Positions 1 through 12,870 of a DNA stretch of 64,000 nucleotides are shown in pieces. The notes under the pieces were generated by a model. The model saw only the letters and a list, made by a program, of their open reading frames with translations, made no database searches and had not been told where the DNA came from. The position numbers and the translations under genes are program-made. Source of the stretch: Oreohelix idahoensis (lineage: Eukaryota; Mollusca; Gastropoda; Stylommatophora; Oreohelicidae); contig JAMPIV010004903.1 in NCBI GenBank assembly GCA_024509875.1, positions 186,001 to 250,000 on the forward strand, read 5' to 3'. How positions within the stretch are numbered: the first letter of the stretch is position 1; each line of letters opens with the position of its first letter.

Positions 1-1131
1 TTAGGAAGCAAGTTTGCTTGTGTTAAAAGTAACAGTGGCAAGTGCAAATGAGGGCTATCATCGGACAATAAGCCAAAGTCCTTTGATTGATTTCTGTGGT
101 CGCAGAAAAATGAACTATTGCCTAGGCACTCATTCGCTTTGTACGCTACAATTATATATCACAGTTTGTTATTCATTTCTGTGGACAAGATTGACAAGGT
201 TGCCAGCACGAGAGAAAGAGTGTTTATTTTCAAGTCCACCAGGTACGTTGAGTCTCGCCAGAATATGATAAATTGTTTAGTAAATGAGAAGAACAATAGG
301 CAGCAGCTAGCCATGAGAAGGGAAAATAATAGACATTGGTAGAAATAGTCCTTCTAAGAGATACACCAAGTAACTCTCACTAAGACCCAACAAGTCAGAA
401 GATGGAAGATCAGCAGAGATAAATTAGAACAACAAAAAGGAACAGCGAGAACCTGAGATAAATGCTATGACAAGGAATTATTGACAACAGTGGTTCTCAA
501 GCTAGCACCATTATAGCTACTAGAGACAATATTAAATACATAAGCATTGACAGTGAACAGAGAATATAGAGAGAGAGAGTGAGAGTAAGAATGACATTTA
601 GTGTTGCCTTTGGAAGTTTTTGCTGTACAAAGTTTACCAGCCTCAGGAGAAAGGTGGGGAAAACATCATCATATTTCAACCCTTGATCTTCGTTTAAATA
701 AAATTCACATTTAACGTTCACTGCTTTCAGAGTGAAGTTTGTTTTTCAAGATATTGAATCAGCAATCAACTGTCAGTATGTACTGTGGTAACCATCTGTT
801 GTGAACTGTTGTCGTAACATCATCAACGAATAACCTGCCTACTGTTTAGTGTAGTGATACGAACCCACTATACAATTATCACCATCATCACCATCAGCAT
901 ATATGTCCACGGCCACATGTTTTGAACTACTTGAATACATAAACATAAAAAATAACTTATGAACTTAGCTATCGTGTACTAAATTACGGAACTTGTTGGT
1001 TGTTGGCCATGTTGTGTTGTTCTCAAAGTTGTTGAGCCACAGAATATCACATCAAGAGTTAGATTTAAAAAATACCGATATCAAAACGTAATTTTAGGAA
1101 ACGTTGATTTGTTTATGTTTACGTAATCAAT
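1..1131. other. No recognisable gene; AT-rich non-coding sequence
   Basis: I see no coding similarity, RNA gene or transposon end in this stretch. The short open frames have no recognisable motif and no exon-like codon use. If the terminal exon at 2609-2744 is real, this is probably intron or upstream non-coding sequence of the same gene. Confidence 0.4.
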
Positions 1132-1139
1132 GGAAAATA

Positions 1140-1667
1140 ACTTACTTACTTAGTCGTTCCTCTTCTACCGCGGGGTGTAGAGGTTTGTAAAAGAGAGCGC
1201 CATACTATTCTATCGATATCTTCCTCCTGGCTTGGTTCCATTCTAGTCCTCGGTCCTTCAAAGATTGTCTAATGCTGTCGTCCCAGCGGACTTTGGGTCG
1301 TCCTGGAGGTCTCGATCCCTGGCTCTTAGTTGCCCATGCTTGCCGTGGTAGCCGATCTTCTCCCATTCTGCAGACATGGCCAAACCATCTCAGTTGGGAC
1401 TGTTCTACTTTCTAATTTGGCTTTCCTCATCTCTTCCACCAGCTCCTCTTCCTTCCCATTTATACTTCTTGTGTTCCATGTTCCGTAAGTCGTAGTCCGT
1501 AGTCCGTTCCAGTTCGTCGCCTTTAGAATCAGTCCGGTTTACTCTTTTATGTTTCGCGTAATCAGGTTTTTAAGACAAACAGGTGATTGGCCTGTTGTGC
1601 CTTTGCATGATGGGCTCCATGCAGGCCGTCCTCCTCCTTTTCAGCCGGGCTTGGGACCGGCCTAGGC
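1140..1667 (-). mobile_element. Internally deleted LINE derivative (endonuclease start fused to RT C-terminus)
   Basis: Read on the minus strand, the 1667 side begins with a GC-rich leader of the kind seen in RTE-like LINEs. It then encodes the start of an apurinic-type endonuclease (GTWNTRSINGKEEELVEEM, about 1420-1480). From about 1400 it switches to the C-terminal RT tail (RWFGHVCRMG, GRRGTTK) and ends in a (GTAA)n-type tail, seen on the plus strand as ttacttacttag. The catalytic endonuclease and RT core are missing. The same 3' region occurs at 18534-18987. An 8-bp direct repeat, ggaaaata, flanks the unit at 1132-1139 and 1668-1675. The unit therefore looks like a complete short non-autonomous LINE derivative rather than a random fragment. 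The RTE assignment is by motif recognition only. Confidence 0.7.
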
Positions 1668-2136
1668 GGAAAATATCAACGAAGGTAATAATTAAAAATA
1701 AGTGAAGATGAACTTAGAACGTTGGAGAAAGATTGAGATGAGAATAAAGTTTAGTTTATTTTTAAAAATCACCACAGTATGCGAAATGTTGACACCATGC
1801 AAGCAACTTTCGACATATAACGGTGACTCTCCAATATCCCAGCTGGCAAGCTCAACCAACGATCATTATCATTTTATTTTCACTCCAGATGCAGTTTGAA
1901 CACATCAAGGCAACTAACCCATTTAAAGGAACCCCTGCATAAAGCATTCACATGCTCTTGTGGCAGTGGTTTCTGTAGCAAAGTGTTTCACATGATGATT
2001 TTGCCAACTACGCACATTATCGTTTTTGTCGCCTTGTACGACATGCCTGCGACAGCAGTTGTCAGCTTCTTTCATTGCCTCATAAGAGACATACAGCAAC
2101 TACATGGGGCGACGTAAAGTATATACTTTGTCATTA

Positions 2137-2547
2137 CTGTAGAGCAGTGGTTCTCAAACATTTTCAGACTGTGGAACACTTGGCAATGCAGAATTTCTGT
2201 CACGGCACACTTCTGTTCTTAATGGTGAACTCTCGTGTAATTAACCGTAAAGGTATAGTATTTTACAGTTTACTCTACATTCACTATATTCAAATTCTAT
2301 TACAATACATATTTTTATAGTAAGACATGACAAAAATGAAAAATTTGAGAGAGATTTTAAATTTTATTGTGCAAGCGCCTTATTTTCAATGTGAAATGTG
2401 AGCCTGCTTGGAGGCACAGATCTTCATTATTCGTAGAGGAATATTCGATATATTTTTTATTATCAAAATTTGCCGGTACACCTCAAGTTGTCTCGCGGCA
2501 CACACCAGATTGCCGTGCCCCACCGTTCGAGAAACAGTGCTGTAGAG
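2137..2547. mobile_element. Non-autonomous hAT element (MITE), 395 bp, with 8-bp target duplication
   Basis: The element spans 2145-2539. Its left end CAGTGGTTCTCAAAC is an imperfect inverted match to its right end, GTTCGAGAAACAGTG. Both resemble hAT terminal inverted repeats. The 8-bp direct repeat ctgtagag lies immediately outside both ends (2137-2144 and 2540-2547), the duplication length expected of hAT. It contains no transposase, so it must be moved in trans. It lies in what appears to be the last intron of the gene ending at 2744. Confidence 0.88.
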
Positions 2548-2608
2548 GATTGCGATTAATTACGTATATGTTTTAAAGTGCTGTGTCTTTTGTGTCTTCT
2601 CTCCTTAG

Positions 2609-2744
2609 ATTTCGGCACAAGCTGCTGGACAACACGACACTAGAGCTCAAAGAGCTGTTTCAGTCTGAGATTGCTTCTTCTGAGATGGGGCGTCTGAAAA
2701 CCATCGGTCCGACAGACTATTACCCAATAAAATTAGATCTGTAA
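2609..2744 (+). CDS. Terminal coding exon of an unidentified cellular gene
   Basis: A pyrimidine-rich stretch ending in the acceptor ttctctccttag (AG at 2607-2608) precedes an open exon. After one leading base the frame runs 44 codons, from 2610 to 2741, and stops at TAA 2742-2744. The peptide begins FRHKLLDNTTLEL and ends TDYYPIKLDL, giving an acidic, amphipathic tail. Codon use is more GC-rich and better balanced than in the surrounding AT-rich DNA. A poly(A) signal AATAAA follows at 3035-3040, with another at about 3424. No transposon similarity was seen. I do not recognise the protein family. The upstream exons are outside what I can identify; the adjoining intron contains a MITE and a LINE derivative. 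It could be a chance open frame, but acceptor, frame, stop and poly(A) signal all agree. Confidence 0.65.
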
Positions 2745-4064
2745 CGTATATGTTCTCGACGTTTACTGGGCATGTCATATAATGATAGTGAAACAGTGTA
2801 TTCTTATGTTTTATTTTCGACCGGACCGCGTTAGGGTTAAATTGACTTCTGTAAACCCTATTTTAATTAAAAGTCGTGTTTTTGCTTGTTTTTAATATCT
2901 ACTTACTTTGATGAGTTTGTTTTATTTTGCTACTTTGCAACTAGCTTATATTTCAAACAGTCAGCATTGACTGGTATATGATTTAACTTTTATGTATTTT
3001 TCTTGATTTAAAAATTCTTAAGTAATTTGCTGGAAATAAAATATAAGAAGCCAGACCTGTAAGGCTTCAGCGTGACGGGTGTCGCACTGTTACTTTTTTA
3101 GATCGACGAAGACTGTACGCAGGAAAAGCTTTAAGTTTGTATGCTAGTGTAGGAAAGAGAACTGACAGTACTAGAAAGTTTAAATTACTATAATTATGAC
3201 AAGAGATGTTGTTGTTTTTTCTTTATTTGTTCTTTTTGTTTCTTGAGTTACCAGTAGAAGGAGCTGGTGGCATATTAAACTGATGTGTAAAATCGTGTAA
3301 ATAATAACTTATTTTAGCACGCTTGATGGACATATTGCAGCTTTTAGCATGTCAAAATGCCAGCTAGCAAAGTTTACATTTTGTTAAAAAAATACTTTAT
3401 ATTTTTTTTTTCGTTATTAGCCAGAATAAAAGTACTTAACGAAACTATGTGTTTTAACAATTCTTTTGCTTTCTCTTGTATGTAACCAATACATCACTTG
3501 TAAAAGCATGTCGTGCTGAATTGCTAATCAAAGCAGGCAGCTGTTACAATAATTTGGGCAAAATGTATGCTCCATTTGACAATTATTCCTGACACAACTG
3601 TGCATACATTCTACATTGTCTCATTTTATTATGATGACTCACAAGATGTACATGAAAATAAGCTCAGCTGTCCATGAAAATACAGAGCTCTAGCCATTAC
3701 GGTAACTGAATACTTCCTTATCTGTAGCAGTCACCAGTTGTGGTAGTGGCGGTTTATGTAGCAACTAAGATATTAATAATTAATTTATTACCTTTTACCT
3801 TCAGTTGGGAGCTGAAGAAATACGAGTTTATAGTCACAGCGTGACAAAATTACTTATCTCAGAGATGGGCTGGGGTTACGCATTTTTAAGAACTGAGGGA
3901 ACTCAGTTTTTATAATTGCCATACCAATTTCCCTTTCTGAAGGTAATTCAGTAAAATATTATTAATATCTTAGTTGTATATATTATGCATTTAAAATGAG
4001 TCATACGGGTGCAACTTTCAAATTTGAATAAACCAAGTTATCAACTACTACTAAGGATTTATCC
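2745..4064 (+). other. Probable 3' UTR followed by non-coding sequence
   Basis: The 3' UTR of the exon above probably ends shortly after AATAAA at 3035-3040, or alternatively after the second signal near 3424. The remainder up to the microsatellite is AT-rich, and I see no gene or repeat boundary in it. Confidence 0.4.
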
Positions 4065-4725
<661 letters not shown>

Positions 4726-4739
4726 AAATATTTTTGAAA

Positions 4740-5633
4740 CAAGGGTAAAGAAAAGAATGATAATACTTAATTTAGATAATCAGTTTGGAAGTATGTTATC
4801 TCGTGAGATTTTGGTCATAGGACGATTTGAATTAAAGGTGGATACTTTTATCCCATTCTTTGTGTTCGTTGTGGCTTAATTGGCCAGGTGGCGACAGGAG
4901 GTTGTCGCTGGAGTCTGGTGCAAGTGATGCTGGTTCTCAGTGAACTTCTTACGTCACGAGTCGAATGGCGTTTGGGATCTCCTTCGTTGCACGAGTAAAT
5001 ATCACAAATTTTGCCGCCTCCAATGTCCTCTAGACCCGTCTCATACAGGTGGTGTCCAGAGCTGAGTACTAGTAACTAGTACCAAAAACATAGAATAAAT
5101 ATAAAATCAAATCTGCGGTAAATCTTTTGTTTTCTCGGTTAAGCATCAAACGTCTTTTGCTTTCCTCAACCATTTTATCTTTCTCTGAATTTTCCCGATG
5201 TCCATGAGAATGAAATCTCAGGTCAAGAAGGCAGACGAAAGTGTGTTAGGAGAGCGAAAAGTGCAGATGAATCATAGTACAAGATACATCAAGTCTGAAA
5301 TAGAAGTGTGGACATAGAAATATATATCCCATGACGTCATCAACATCCTCTGTCTGCTCCTTATGGAGCATGAGGCTCCGTCTGCTATTGGTTCCTCACG
5401 AGGAAACCCGCACGAGGCAGTGACCAGTCAGGCTAAAAAAAAAAACAAGGAACAAAACAAACACGCAAAAATCATAAATAAGTAATAACATAGTAGAAAG
5501 AAACATCGCAGTAGGCAATACAGGAATAACAACTTACCTAAAGTGATGTCCCTTTGGTGGGTGGAAAAAAAATACACGAACGACCTGTAAAATATCTTAA
5601 TTAAGTACAAGACTGATATTTTTAGTCTCTCTT
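4740..5633. other. No recognisable gene
   Basis: Unique-looking sequence with mixed base composition. A small palindrome based on gtactag/ctagtac lies near 5062-5080. I found no supported coding region or transposon end. Confidence 0.35.
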
Positions 5634-5690
5634 ACCCCCCCCCCCCCCACTCCCCCCCCCCCCCCCCCACCCCCCACCCACGCAGTAAGT
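5634..5690. repeat. Poly-C tract with A/T interruptions
   Basis: Runs of C of 10 to 20 bases are separated by single A or T bases, ending in CCCACCCACGC. This is simple low-complexity DNA. Confidence 0.95.
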
Positions 5691-6479
5691 TACACTAAAA
5701 AAGGGTCTTCTTCCTTAAAAGCGATTTGCACTCAGTAAACAACGGAAATGATAACTAACCATTATAAATATTATTATAAATATTCACTGGTTAAGCTTAT
5801 GGAATTCCCAGCTTCATAATCATTTCGCTATTTACCTACTTTCTGTCTCATATTTAATTATCTGCATTTTTAAATTTCAGTTGTGTCTGAATGATCTTTC
5901 ACCACCATCCTTTTTTACGTTCTACTAACACTATAGTATATGTGTACATATTTAACTAATAAACTTATTGAGTCTTCAAATCATCTACACACATCCAGGG
6001 ATTCCCCCTGTGGTGAAACTTGTTGAGAACCTAGCACTGCACACTAAGCTTGGAGAAGTCACTTGAACCCCCAGACGTGATTCTTTGACTTGGTTGACTG
6101 CAGACAGGAGGATCTCACTACAGGACCAGTGATAGGCAGTGGGAGTTGAGAAGTGGCTTTGTTCAGGATGTGACAATTCTTTGGGAGAGTCCAGAACAAG
6201 AGCACAGTATTTTAGCTCTGCATAGTTGGCGAGCCCCCTTGGATGCACAGTATGCCACACGCTTCTTACTCCTATCATGGGACCAGCTGGGACGATCCTT
6301 TAAATGCAAGCCAAGTTGGAGAAACTGGAGCTTATAACTACAACTCAGTACGTTTCAGAATGACAGAAAAGCCACAGGAAAAGCCTAGATCTACAGTGTA
6401 GATAATACCAAGGAGTCTTCAACTTGGCTGAAAAAAGAACGAAAAGCTCAGTAACCATAGTTAAATAACAACAACTATT

Positions 6480-7131
6480 CAGGAATACAATGATAGATCA
6501 GAACCATATGAACAACAAAATGGAATACCCCAACGATCAGTAATATCTCCTTCAATTGTTACATTAATGGTAAATGATTTAGCTGAAGAATTTAATGAAA
6601 TGAAAATTAAATTGTCACAGTTTGCAGATGATGTTGCTATATGGAGAACTGGGAAAAATCTGACAAAATTTTATAAGGGTCTACAAAAGCAAATAAATAA
6701 AGTATGCAAATGGATGATAAAATGGAGATTTCATCTGAATACAAATAAAACAATGGGAATGATCTTTAATAAAGGTAGGGTTGTTAAAAATAAAATATAG
6801 ACATAAATATCAAAGGGCAAAACATTAATACAGTACAAACCACTCGATATCTAGGGATGGCGTTGGACCAACAGCTAAACTGGAATAAACACATAGATAA
6901 ACTAGTAGAGTAGTCTTGCAGAGGATTGACTAACTTGTTAAGATGTCAGAAAGGTAATGGATTGGGTACAATCTCAAAGACAATGCTCACATGTTATAAA
7001 TTTTTTATTGGAGGAAAAATAGATTATGGAAGTATAATATATGACTCTGCTGCACACAGTAACAAGATCAAATTAGACAGAATTCAGCATCAAGCTTTGT
7101 GTACCATAGCAGGTGCAATCAGATCAACATC
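6480..7131 (+). pseudogene. LINE reverse transcriptase remnant, upstream half (RNase-H-bearing LINE)
   Basis: Broken frames encode successive RT pieces: a degraded GIPQxSVISP motif at about 6520-6550, the catalytic FADD motif in QFADDVAIWRTG (about 6618-6650), a WMIKWRFHLNTNKT segment, then TRYLGMALDQQLNWNKH and a thumb-region segment (YGSIIYDSAAHSN, IQHQALCTIAGAIRSTS) ending at 7131. Jockey/I-like LINEs have this motif order. Frameshifts and stops at about 6800 and 6912 make it non-functional. The frame resumes at 9531 after a 2.4-kb insertion, so this and the 9531-10376 segment are one interrupted element. Confidence 0.85.
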
Positions 7132-9530
7132 TGTCATGAAATATTCTAATCCACATATATAAATTATTAGGTAAATATGAAGCCTAACAAATAAAATTAA
7201 TAAAGAGAAGAGCAATGGTAAAATGACAGTGCTGTCACAAGGAATGTACTCGAAATCCCCCTTGTTTTCTGCGTCGTCTGCAAATTGTAACGCTTTCACG
7301 TTGATATAAAAGCTTACTGTATTATTACCCGCTTTCTTCAATGAAACGTGTGCTGTATTTCTTGGAAAAGCATTGAGAGGCCCTGCGTAATGACCTAAAT
7401 TAATCCTAACATTAATTATATTACGTTACCAAAACGAACGAACAGATGGACAAAAGGATAGCGAGAAGGGAGAGGCAGAAAGCCGAACACTAAACACGCT
7501 TCGCGCGATACGCAAATGCTGCCATCACGCGTGTAAGTCTACATGCACTAATTTTTTTTTCAGACGGACAGTGATAAAATACACTACCCTTTCCCAGAGT
7601 TAGGTTTATAAATCATAACAGACTCTTATTAGAAAAGATAACAATAGATGGGTTTACGTTTGAACACATAACAGTACCCAGACAGCACATCTTCGAAACA
7701 GGAGGTAGAAGAAATTGCATATTTTGAACGCAGCCACGTAGCTCCTTTAAATTAGTATTTTTGGGTTCCTTAGGGCTTGCTGACAAATAATATGTAAAAC
7801 GTTACGCAAATAGTCCAGGAATTAATAAATTATACCCAAAATAAAATATTGGGGGTGCCTTACAGCATAAAATCATTTCTGCTCATAAGATTTTTTTTTA
7901 ACGTGTTTGAAAAAAATTTACGTTACAGAAATAGCCTACCATGTAAACTCCAAATTGATTGGAGCGCAACAAATGAAAGCCTAACCACGATTGGTCGGGC
8001 TATAAATACTATCTTGGTTGTTAGGGGAGACGGGAAAAGATAACATTTTTTCAAACACTTATCGAAACGTGGCTCATTGGCCAGTCTCGCTGATATACAC
8101 ACTTGGGAGCGTTAGTTCGAGACCACTTGTTTAAATGATCCTGATAAAGCATCAGTGCGTTGAAGCCAGCTAAAATTTTGCTCAATAAAAGCCTGGAAGA
8201 TAAGCAGATGGAAATTTGTGCCAGTTTGTGCCAGAATTCATTGCTAATCAACGTATCTGTGTTATTCGTATGAATTGTGGTAAGCTTGAACCATTTAATA
8301 TCTTTTAATGAAAATTGAATGTGAATTGTTGATTTATGCCTGTATATATATGTGTAGTTCAGTGGCAAACGTGAGGTAAAGCCTAAAATGCTCCAGCCTG
8401 AACAGAGGGTGTCGGAGAGAAGTAAAACGGCATGGAATGGCCAAACAGTACACTGACACCTGGATGATTGACTAGAAAGAAATAATGCTGGAAGTGCAGA
8501 GGCGTAGTAACCATTAGGAAGGGTAATACTGGAATAAAGTATTTCAGATGAAGCTGACTGTTGGCCTAACGCTCTGAACGCAATGTTTGTGATGTATTGT
8601 GATCAGTGTAAAAAGAAAATATAAATTAGTTATGAAGTAGAAGGTACATCCTTCTTGATTTCAGGGACAGTGGTCTTGATGGTACTGAGCAGCACCTAGT
8701 CAGAGCTTTGCTGAATCCAGAGTCGGACAGCATACTCCTTGGTCTTTTTAGCTATCAGTGAGGTGTCTCCTGAGCCCAGAGGAGAATTCGAGCAGAGGAG
8801 TCCTTTCCTGCCGCCATCACGCCAGATAAGCGAATTGGCCAGCTGAGCTCAACATTATGTCCCCTCATATTGAACTGACTTTATAAAATTAACATTAAGA
8901 GGGGAATTTACTTGTCTTAAAATCAGGAACTGTGAACATCTCCAATACTGGTCCCTAAAGACAAACTATTGAAGTCATGATGACAAATACCAACAGAGCT
9001 TGAACAAAACAAAACCAGTATTACCTCATTTTACTACTACACAACTGACACACATAGAACATTTGTAATAATATATGTCACTACAATATTCATATTAAAT
9101 ACATTCTGTACATAACTTGTAATTTAAATTGATTGTGATTCCTGATTCCCTTGTAGTTGAATCAGGACACATATTCATTCATGCCAGTAATGAATACATA
9201 TTGTTATTTGAAAGTTATCAGTGCCTCCTTTAAGATATTCTCATAGAGTGTTATATGTATGTGAGTGTCACAGTGTTGTCAAGAGTAGTGGATTACATTA
9301 AATTGTTTATCTGTCTGTTGTTGTGACTTACACTTCTTCATACACATACCCTAGACACATAACGTAGCATCACACTATTCCAGAATAATTCTGACTGAGA
9401 TAAAGAGATATGTGGTAGCAAGTAAGGTTATCTATAATACACTACTCTTAATAGATATAGATACCTTCACAGCTGATCTCAGTCAGTACACTAAGTCCCC
9501 TATAAATATTTATAACATCCCACTTCACCA
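7132..9530. mobile_element. 2.4-kb non-coding insertion inside a LINE (TG..CA ends, 7-bp target duplication)
   Basis: The LINE reading frame breaks at the 7-mer caacatc (7125-7131) and resumes in frame at a second caacatc (9531-9537). Removing 7132-9530 plus one copy joins GAIRSTS to MGTLEVALGI without a frame change. The insertion starts TGTCATGA and ends CTTCACCA, the TG..CA form typical of LTRs. It has no recognisable open reading frame. Two TATA-like strings are present, gatataaaag near 7303 and gctataaata near 8000. A large solo LTR or a non-autonomous LTR/DNA element would fit. A 7-bp duplication is longer than most LTR families make, so the class is unresolved. Confidence 0.7.
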
Positions 9531-10376
9531 CAACATCAATGGGGACACTAGAGGTGGCTTTAGGAATTCTACCCTTGGAATTACGGAGAAAGGAGTTAAG
9601 ACTAAATTACATGAACAAAGTTATGTTAGATACATCTTACCCAGCATATACAGCTTTTACCAAATGTCAACTAAAAACACAGGCCAATCCAGTGAATACC
9701 AATAGATACCCAACAGGATGGAAGTGTATAGAGAAAATTGTCCACCTGAGTACTTTAATTACATCAATTAATAACTGTTGTAAATACAAGCCGGTGGTTC
9801 CACCCTGAGAGATCAACAAACCAGACACGGACAACCACCTAGCAGAAATACTTAAGAAAGCAAATAATATAGAAAATATTAAGATCACAGCCACAAAAGT
9901 ATGCAACAAATATCAAAGGACAGCATTAATGTATACACAGATGGATCCTAGGGAGAGGATGGCAAATTGGGGATAGAAATATGTATTCCAATATGAAAAC
10001 TGGCAAAAGAATAAAGTGTCACGGAATATACATACATTTTCACTGCAGAGACGGTGGCATTACTAAAAGCACTAGAAATATTCTCTAATAACCGTCTCAT
10101 GAAACTAACAATTTTAACTGAATCTCTTTCAACAATTCAAGCACTTAGAAACTTAGGAGAATGTAGTAGAGCTGATATAGCAGAGGAGATATATCTGGCT
10201 TGTATACTTATATACCAGAGGATGTTCAGTCTTAATAATTTGGATACCTACCTGTATGGCGCTCTTCAGGACTGTTATTACTGAGAGGGCATACTGTGCA
10301 GGATGTCATTGAGACAATAATATAGAGCATTTCTTGTTCAAATGTCAGGGGTATGAACAATGAGAATACCAATATT
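9531..10376 (+). pseudogene. LINE remnant, downstream half with RNase H domain
   Basis: This continues the element at 6480-7131. It encodes TLEVALGILPLELRRKELRL, the usual segment after the RT thumb. Then comes a degraded RNase H: the first catalytic Asp motif in VYTDGS at about 9930-9948, then AETVALLKALEIF and TILTESLSTIQALRN at about 10045-10155. A partial C-terminal zinc-like IEHFLFKCQGYE follows near 10322-10356. Several stops interrupt it. The LINE signal ends near 10376, where a hAT-like terminus begins. Confidence 0.8.
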
Positions 10377-11975
10377 CAGTGCCGGTTTTACATATGGACT
10401 GGGCTGGCTGCAGCACAGGGCCTCATAATCTGGGGGGGGGGGGGGGGGGGGATCCTCTGCCTCCTGCAAAAAAAAAAAAAAAATTCACCATTAATTTCAT
10501 TCCATTTGTAATGATAACAATCAGGGGCGTACCTAAGCAAAAATGTGTAAGCACAAATCCAAAATTCAAGAATACGTTGATGGAAGTGACCAAAGCACAC
10601 ATTCTTGATTCTACTATATAGGCATAGTTGCTAGTAACATTAAACACGTATGACTGGATAACAGTTACACAAATACGCACTTACTGTTTAGGAAAGTTTG
10701 TGGAGGCTTTAACCATTTGCTTTACACTTTAGCCAAAAGGAAAAATTGCTGCCATTTCTTGCCGCCAAAAATGCGAATCTATTATAGACCTAAGTTAAAT
10801 TCTGAAAGAAAAACCTTATGAACATTAGTAGAGCCTAGAGTAATGTCCCGTGCATTTTGAAATCAAGTGAGGATCCTTTTATACATTACGAATCACAATA
10901 ATATTTAATTTTGGCTTTTAGTGTTAATAATAATGAGTAACCGATATGAAAGTGGTGCTTGTAAACGAAAGCAACAAAAAGAACTGAAAGAAATACTGAA
11001 GCATTTAAAGCCAATCACGTCATTTGGCTTTGTACAGCGGGCAGAAACCGCCCTGCATAACCTCTGAGATACAGAATATTCATGTTTTCAAACAGAAGAA
11101 AATAAAATAGACTACACTGAGCAGTCTGGGCAGATTGATGAACAACCAGTTTACATACAGAACACAGCCTCTCAAAACCTTCAAGGAGAACTGTTGTCAG
11201 TAACTACCACTACAAATACGGAAACTTCTGGAGAAAGTGACAATGAAGAGAGTAGACCTATAGCCAAAGAATTAACACAAGGCGTTGAAGGAACATCCCA
11301 CGAGATAGTTACATTAAAAGAAGCAGCCCAAGTTCATTACCATCTTAAAGACTGAACAAGCAAATAAGCTCAGCGAAAACCCTAGAATTGCAGACACAAA
11401 AATACCAACTGTTCATGCTACTAGTGATTTCAGGGATAATAATGACGTAGGTTTATGGGCGACATTGAATAACGAGGAAATATCATTCTGGATTGCAAAA
11501 GGCCCATCGGAATGTCAGCACTGGGATCAGAATTTTACCAATTCGAAGCGAACATACAAAAACCAAGCCCGGTTCTGTTCAAAGAATGTATTCGATTCCA
11601 CTAAAGTAAACAGAGAAATCTACCCTCGAGATGGTTAGTGTATTCTCCCACACAAAAAAGTCTACTGTTTTGTGTGCAAACATTTCTCTAACCAAATTAC
11701 CTCAACTTCAGCTTTAGCCTTCACTGAATTCAATTATTGGCATCATGCTTATCTTGTTCAAACCCACGAAAACTCTAAAAATCATATAAACTCCATGCTA
11801 ACATACTTAACAACAAAGTGTGGTCAAACGTTAACATGAAAACTCGAAGAGCAAATCAAAGCAGAGCAGGATTACTGGCGGCACGTACTTCAGCGAGTTA
11901 TTGCAGTGATCTCCCTTTTGGCAGAACGTGGCTTGGCATTTAGAGGATGTGACGATACAGTTGTGCGATCTCACG
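10377..11975 (+). pseudogene. ZMYM1-type hAT transposase, N-terminal half (degenerate)
   Basis: A hAT-like end, CAGTGCCGGTTTTAC, begins at 10377, followed by poly-G and poly-A tracts. Coding similarity starts at the ATG at 10933 with a basic leader (SGACKRKQQKELKEILK). It continues through an acidic spacer and then the TTF/DUF4371-type region: VGLWATLNNEE, WIAKGPSE, the VYCFVCKHFSNQ zinc-finger-like motif, NYWHHAYLVQTHENSKNHI, and WRHVLQRVIAVISLLAERGLAFRGCDDT ending near 11962. Frameshifts or stops occur near 11067, 11355 and 11637. It breaks just where family members continue with ETFGSP-NNGNF, and that continuation is found at 29403. Confidence 0.8.
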
Positions 11976-12870
11976 TCCACTCCGTCAGTATCACTTTTCC
12001 TTTCATTTTTCTCTTCCTCTCACTCATCGTTTTTATTTGGCTTAATTTTTACCTTTTAATTCATTATTTTGCTCTATGCTGAATCTAGTAGGGTGAAATC
12101 TCTAACACTCTACTTCCCTACGGGCGTATCTGCTTTACGCGCAGAATTGTTTACGTTCCACAAGGTACATGCGATAATACCAGGTAATTATACCGGTCAT
12201 ACGCTTACCTATTCTCTCAGTCTGACCACCCCTTGAAACGCGGCAGTCCAACATTTGACACCAATGAAAAGCTGATGACCGTGCTGACACAAGCTTGTAT
12301 TGTGCGTTCGATGAAAGAAGACAACATTGTCTGACCAGACATCTGTCTGGCGGAGGCACGCAGATAAAGGCGATAATTGGATTATCGTCTCATCTGAGCC
12401 ATCTTTGTATCATGATTGCAGATAAGATGGCAGAGTACACATCTGACCGGAAATATTAACACATGATTTGAAAGAGGTCACGCGTCGAATATTAAAATGT
12501 AATATTTAAAACACGCGAGGGGATATTTTAAAGGAAACCACCCAAACAGTGCTAGAGAGATTTGATTGGTTTGAAGTGAGAGCCGGAATATACAATGAGT
12601 TCTATTGGAACATTCAGCGGAAACACAATCTGTGATTTGAACTGAGAATGAGAGATATAATCTAGTGAACTTAGAGGCACAGAACATACAGCTTCGAAAC
12701 TTCAACTGAGCAACTCTCAAGAAGCCAGAAAGAGAAGGATCGGACCTAGAATTCCTATATCAAAAGTGAGAGATCGACAGTATTTGGGCAACTCTGAAAC
12801 CTTAAGAGTAAACCCGCATATTTAAATACAGAGTGTAAAACTTCAGGGACCAGGACTTTATAAATCATCA
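11976..12870. other. No recognisable gene
   Basis: AT-rich sequence between the hAT half and the split LINE. The open frames at 12135-12359 and 12478-12720 (-) show no family motif. Confidence 0.35.
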
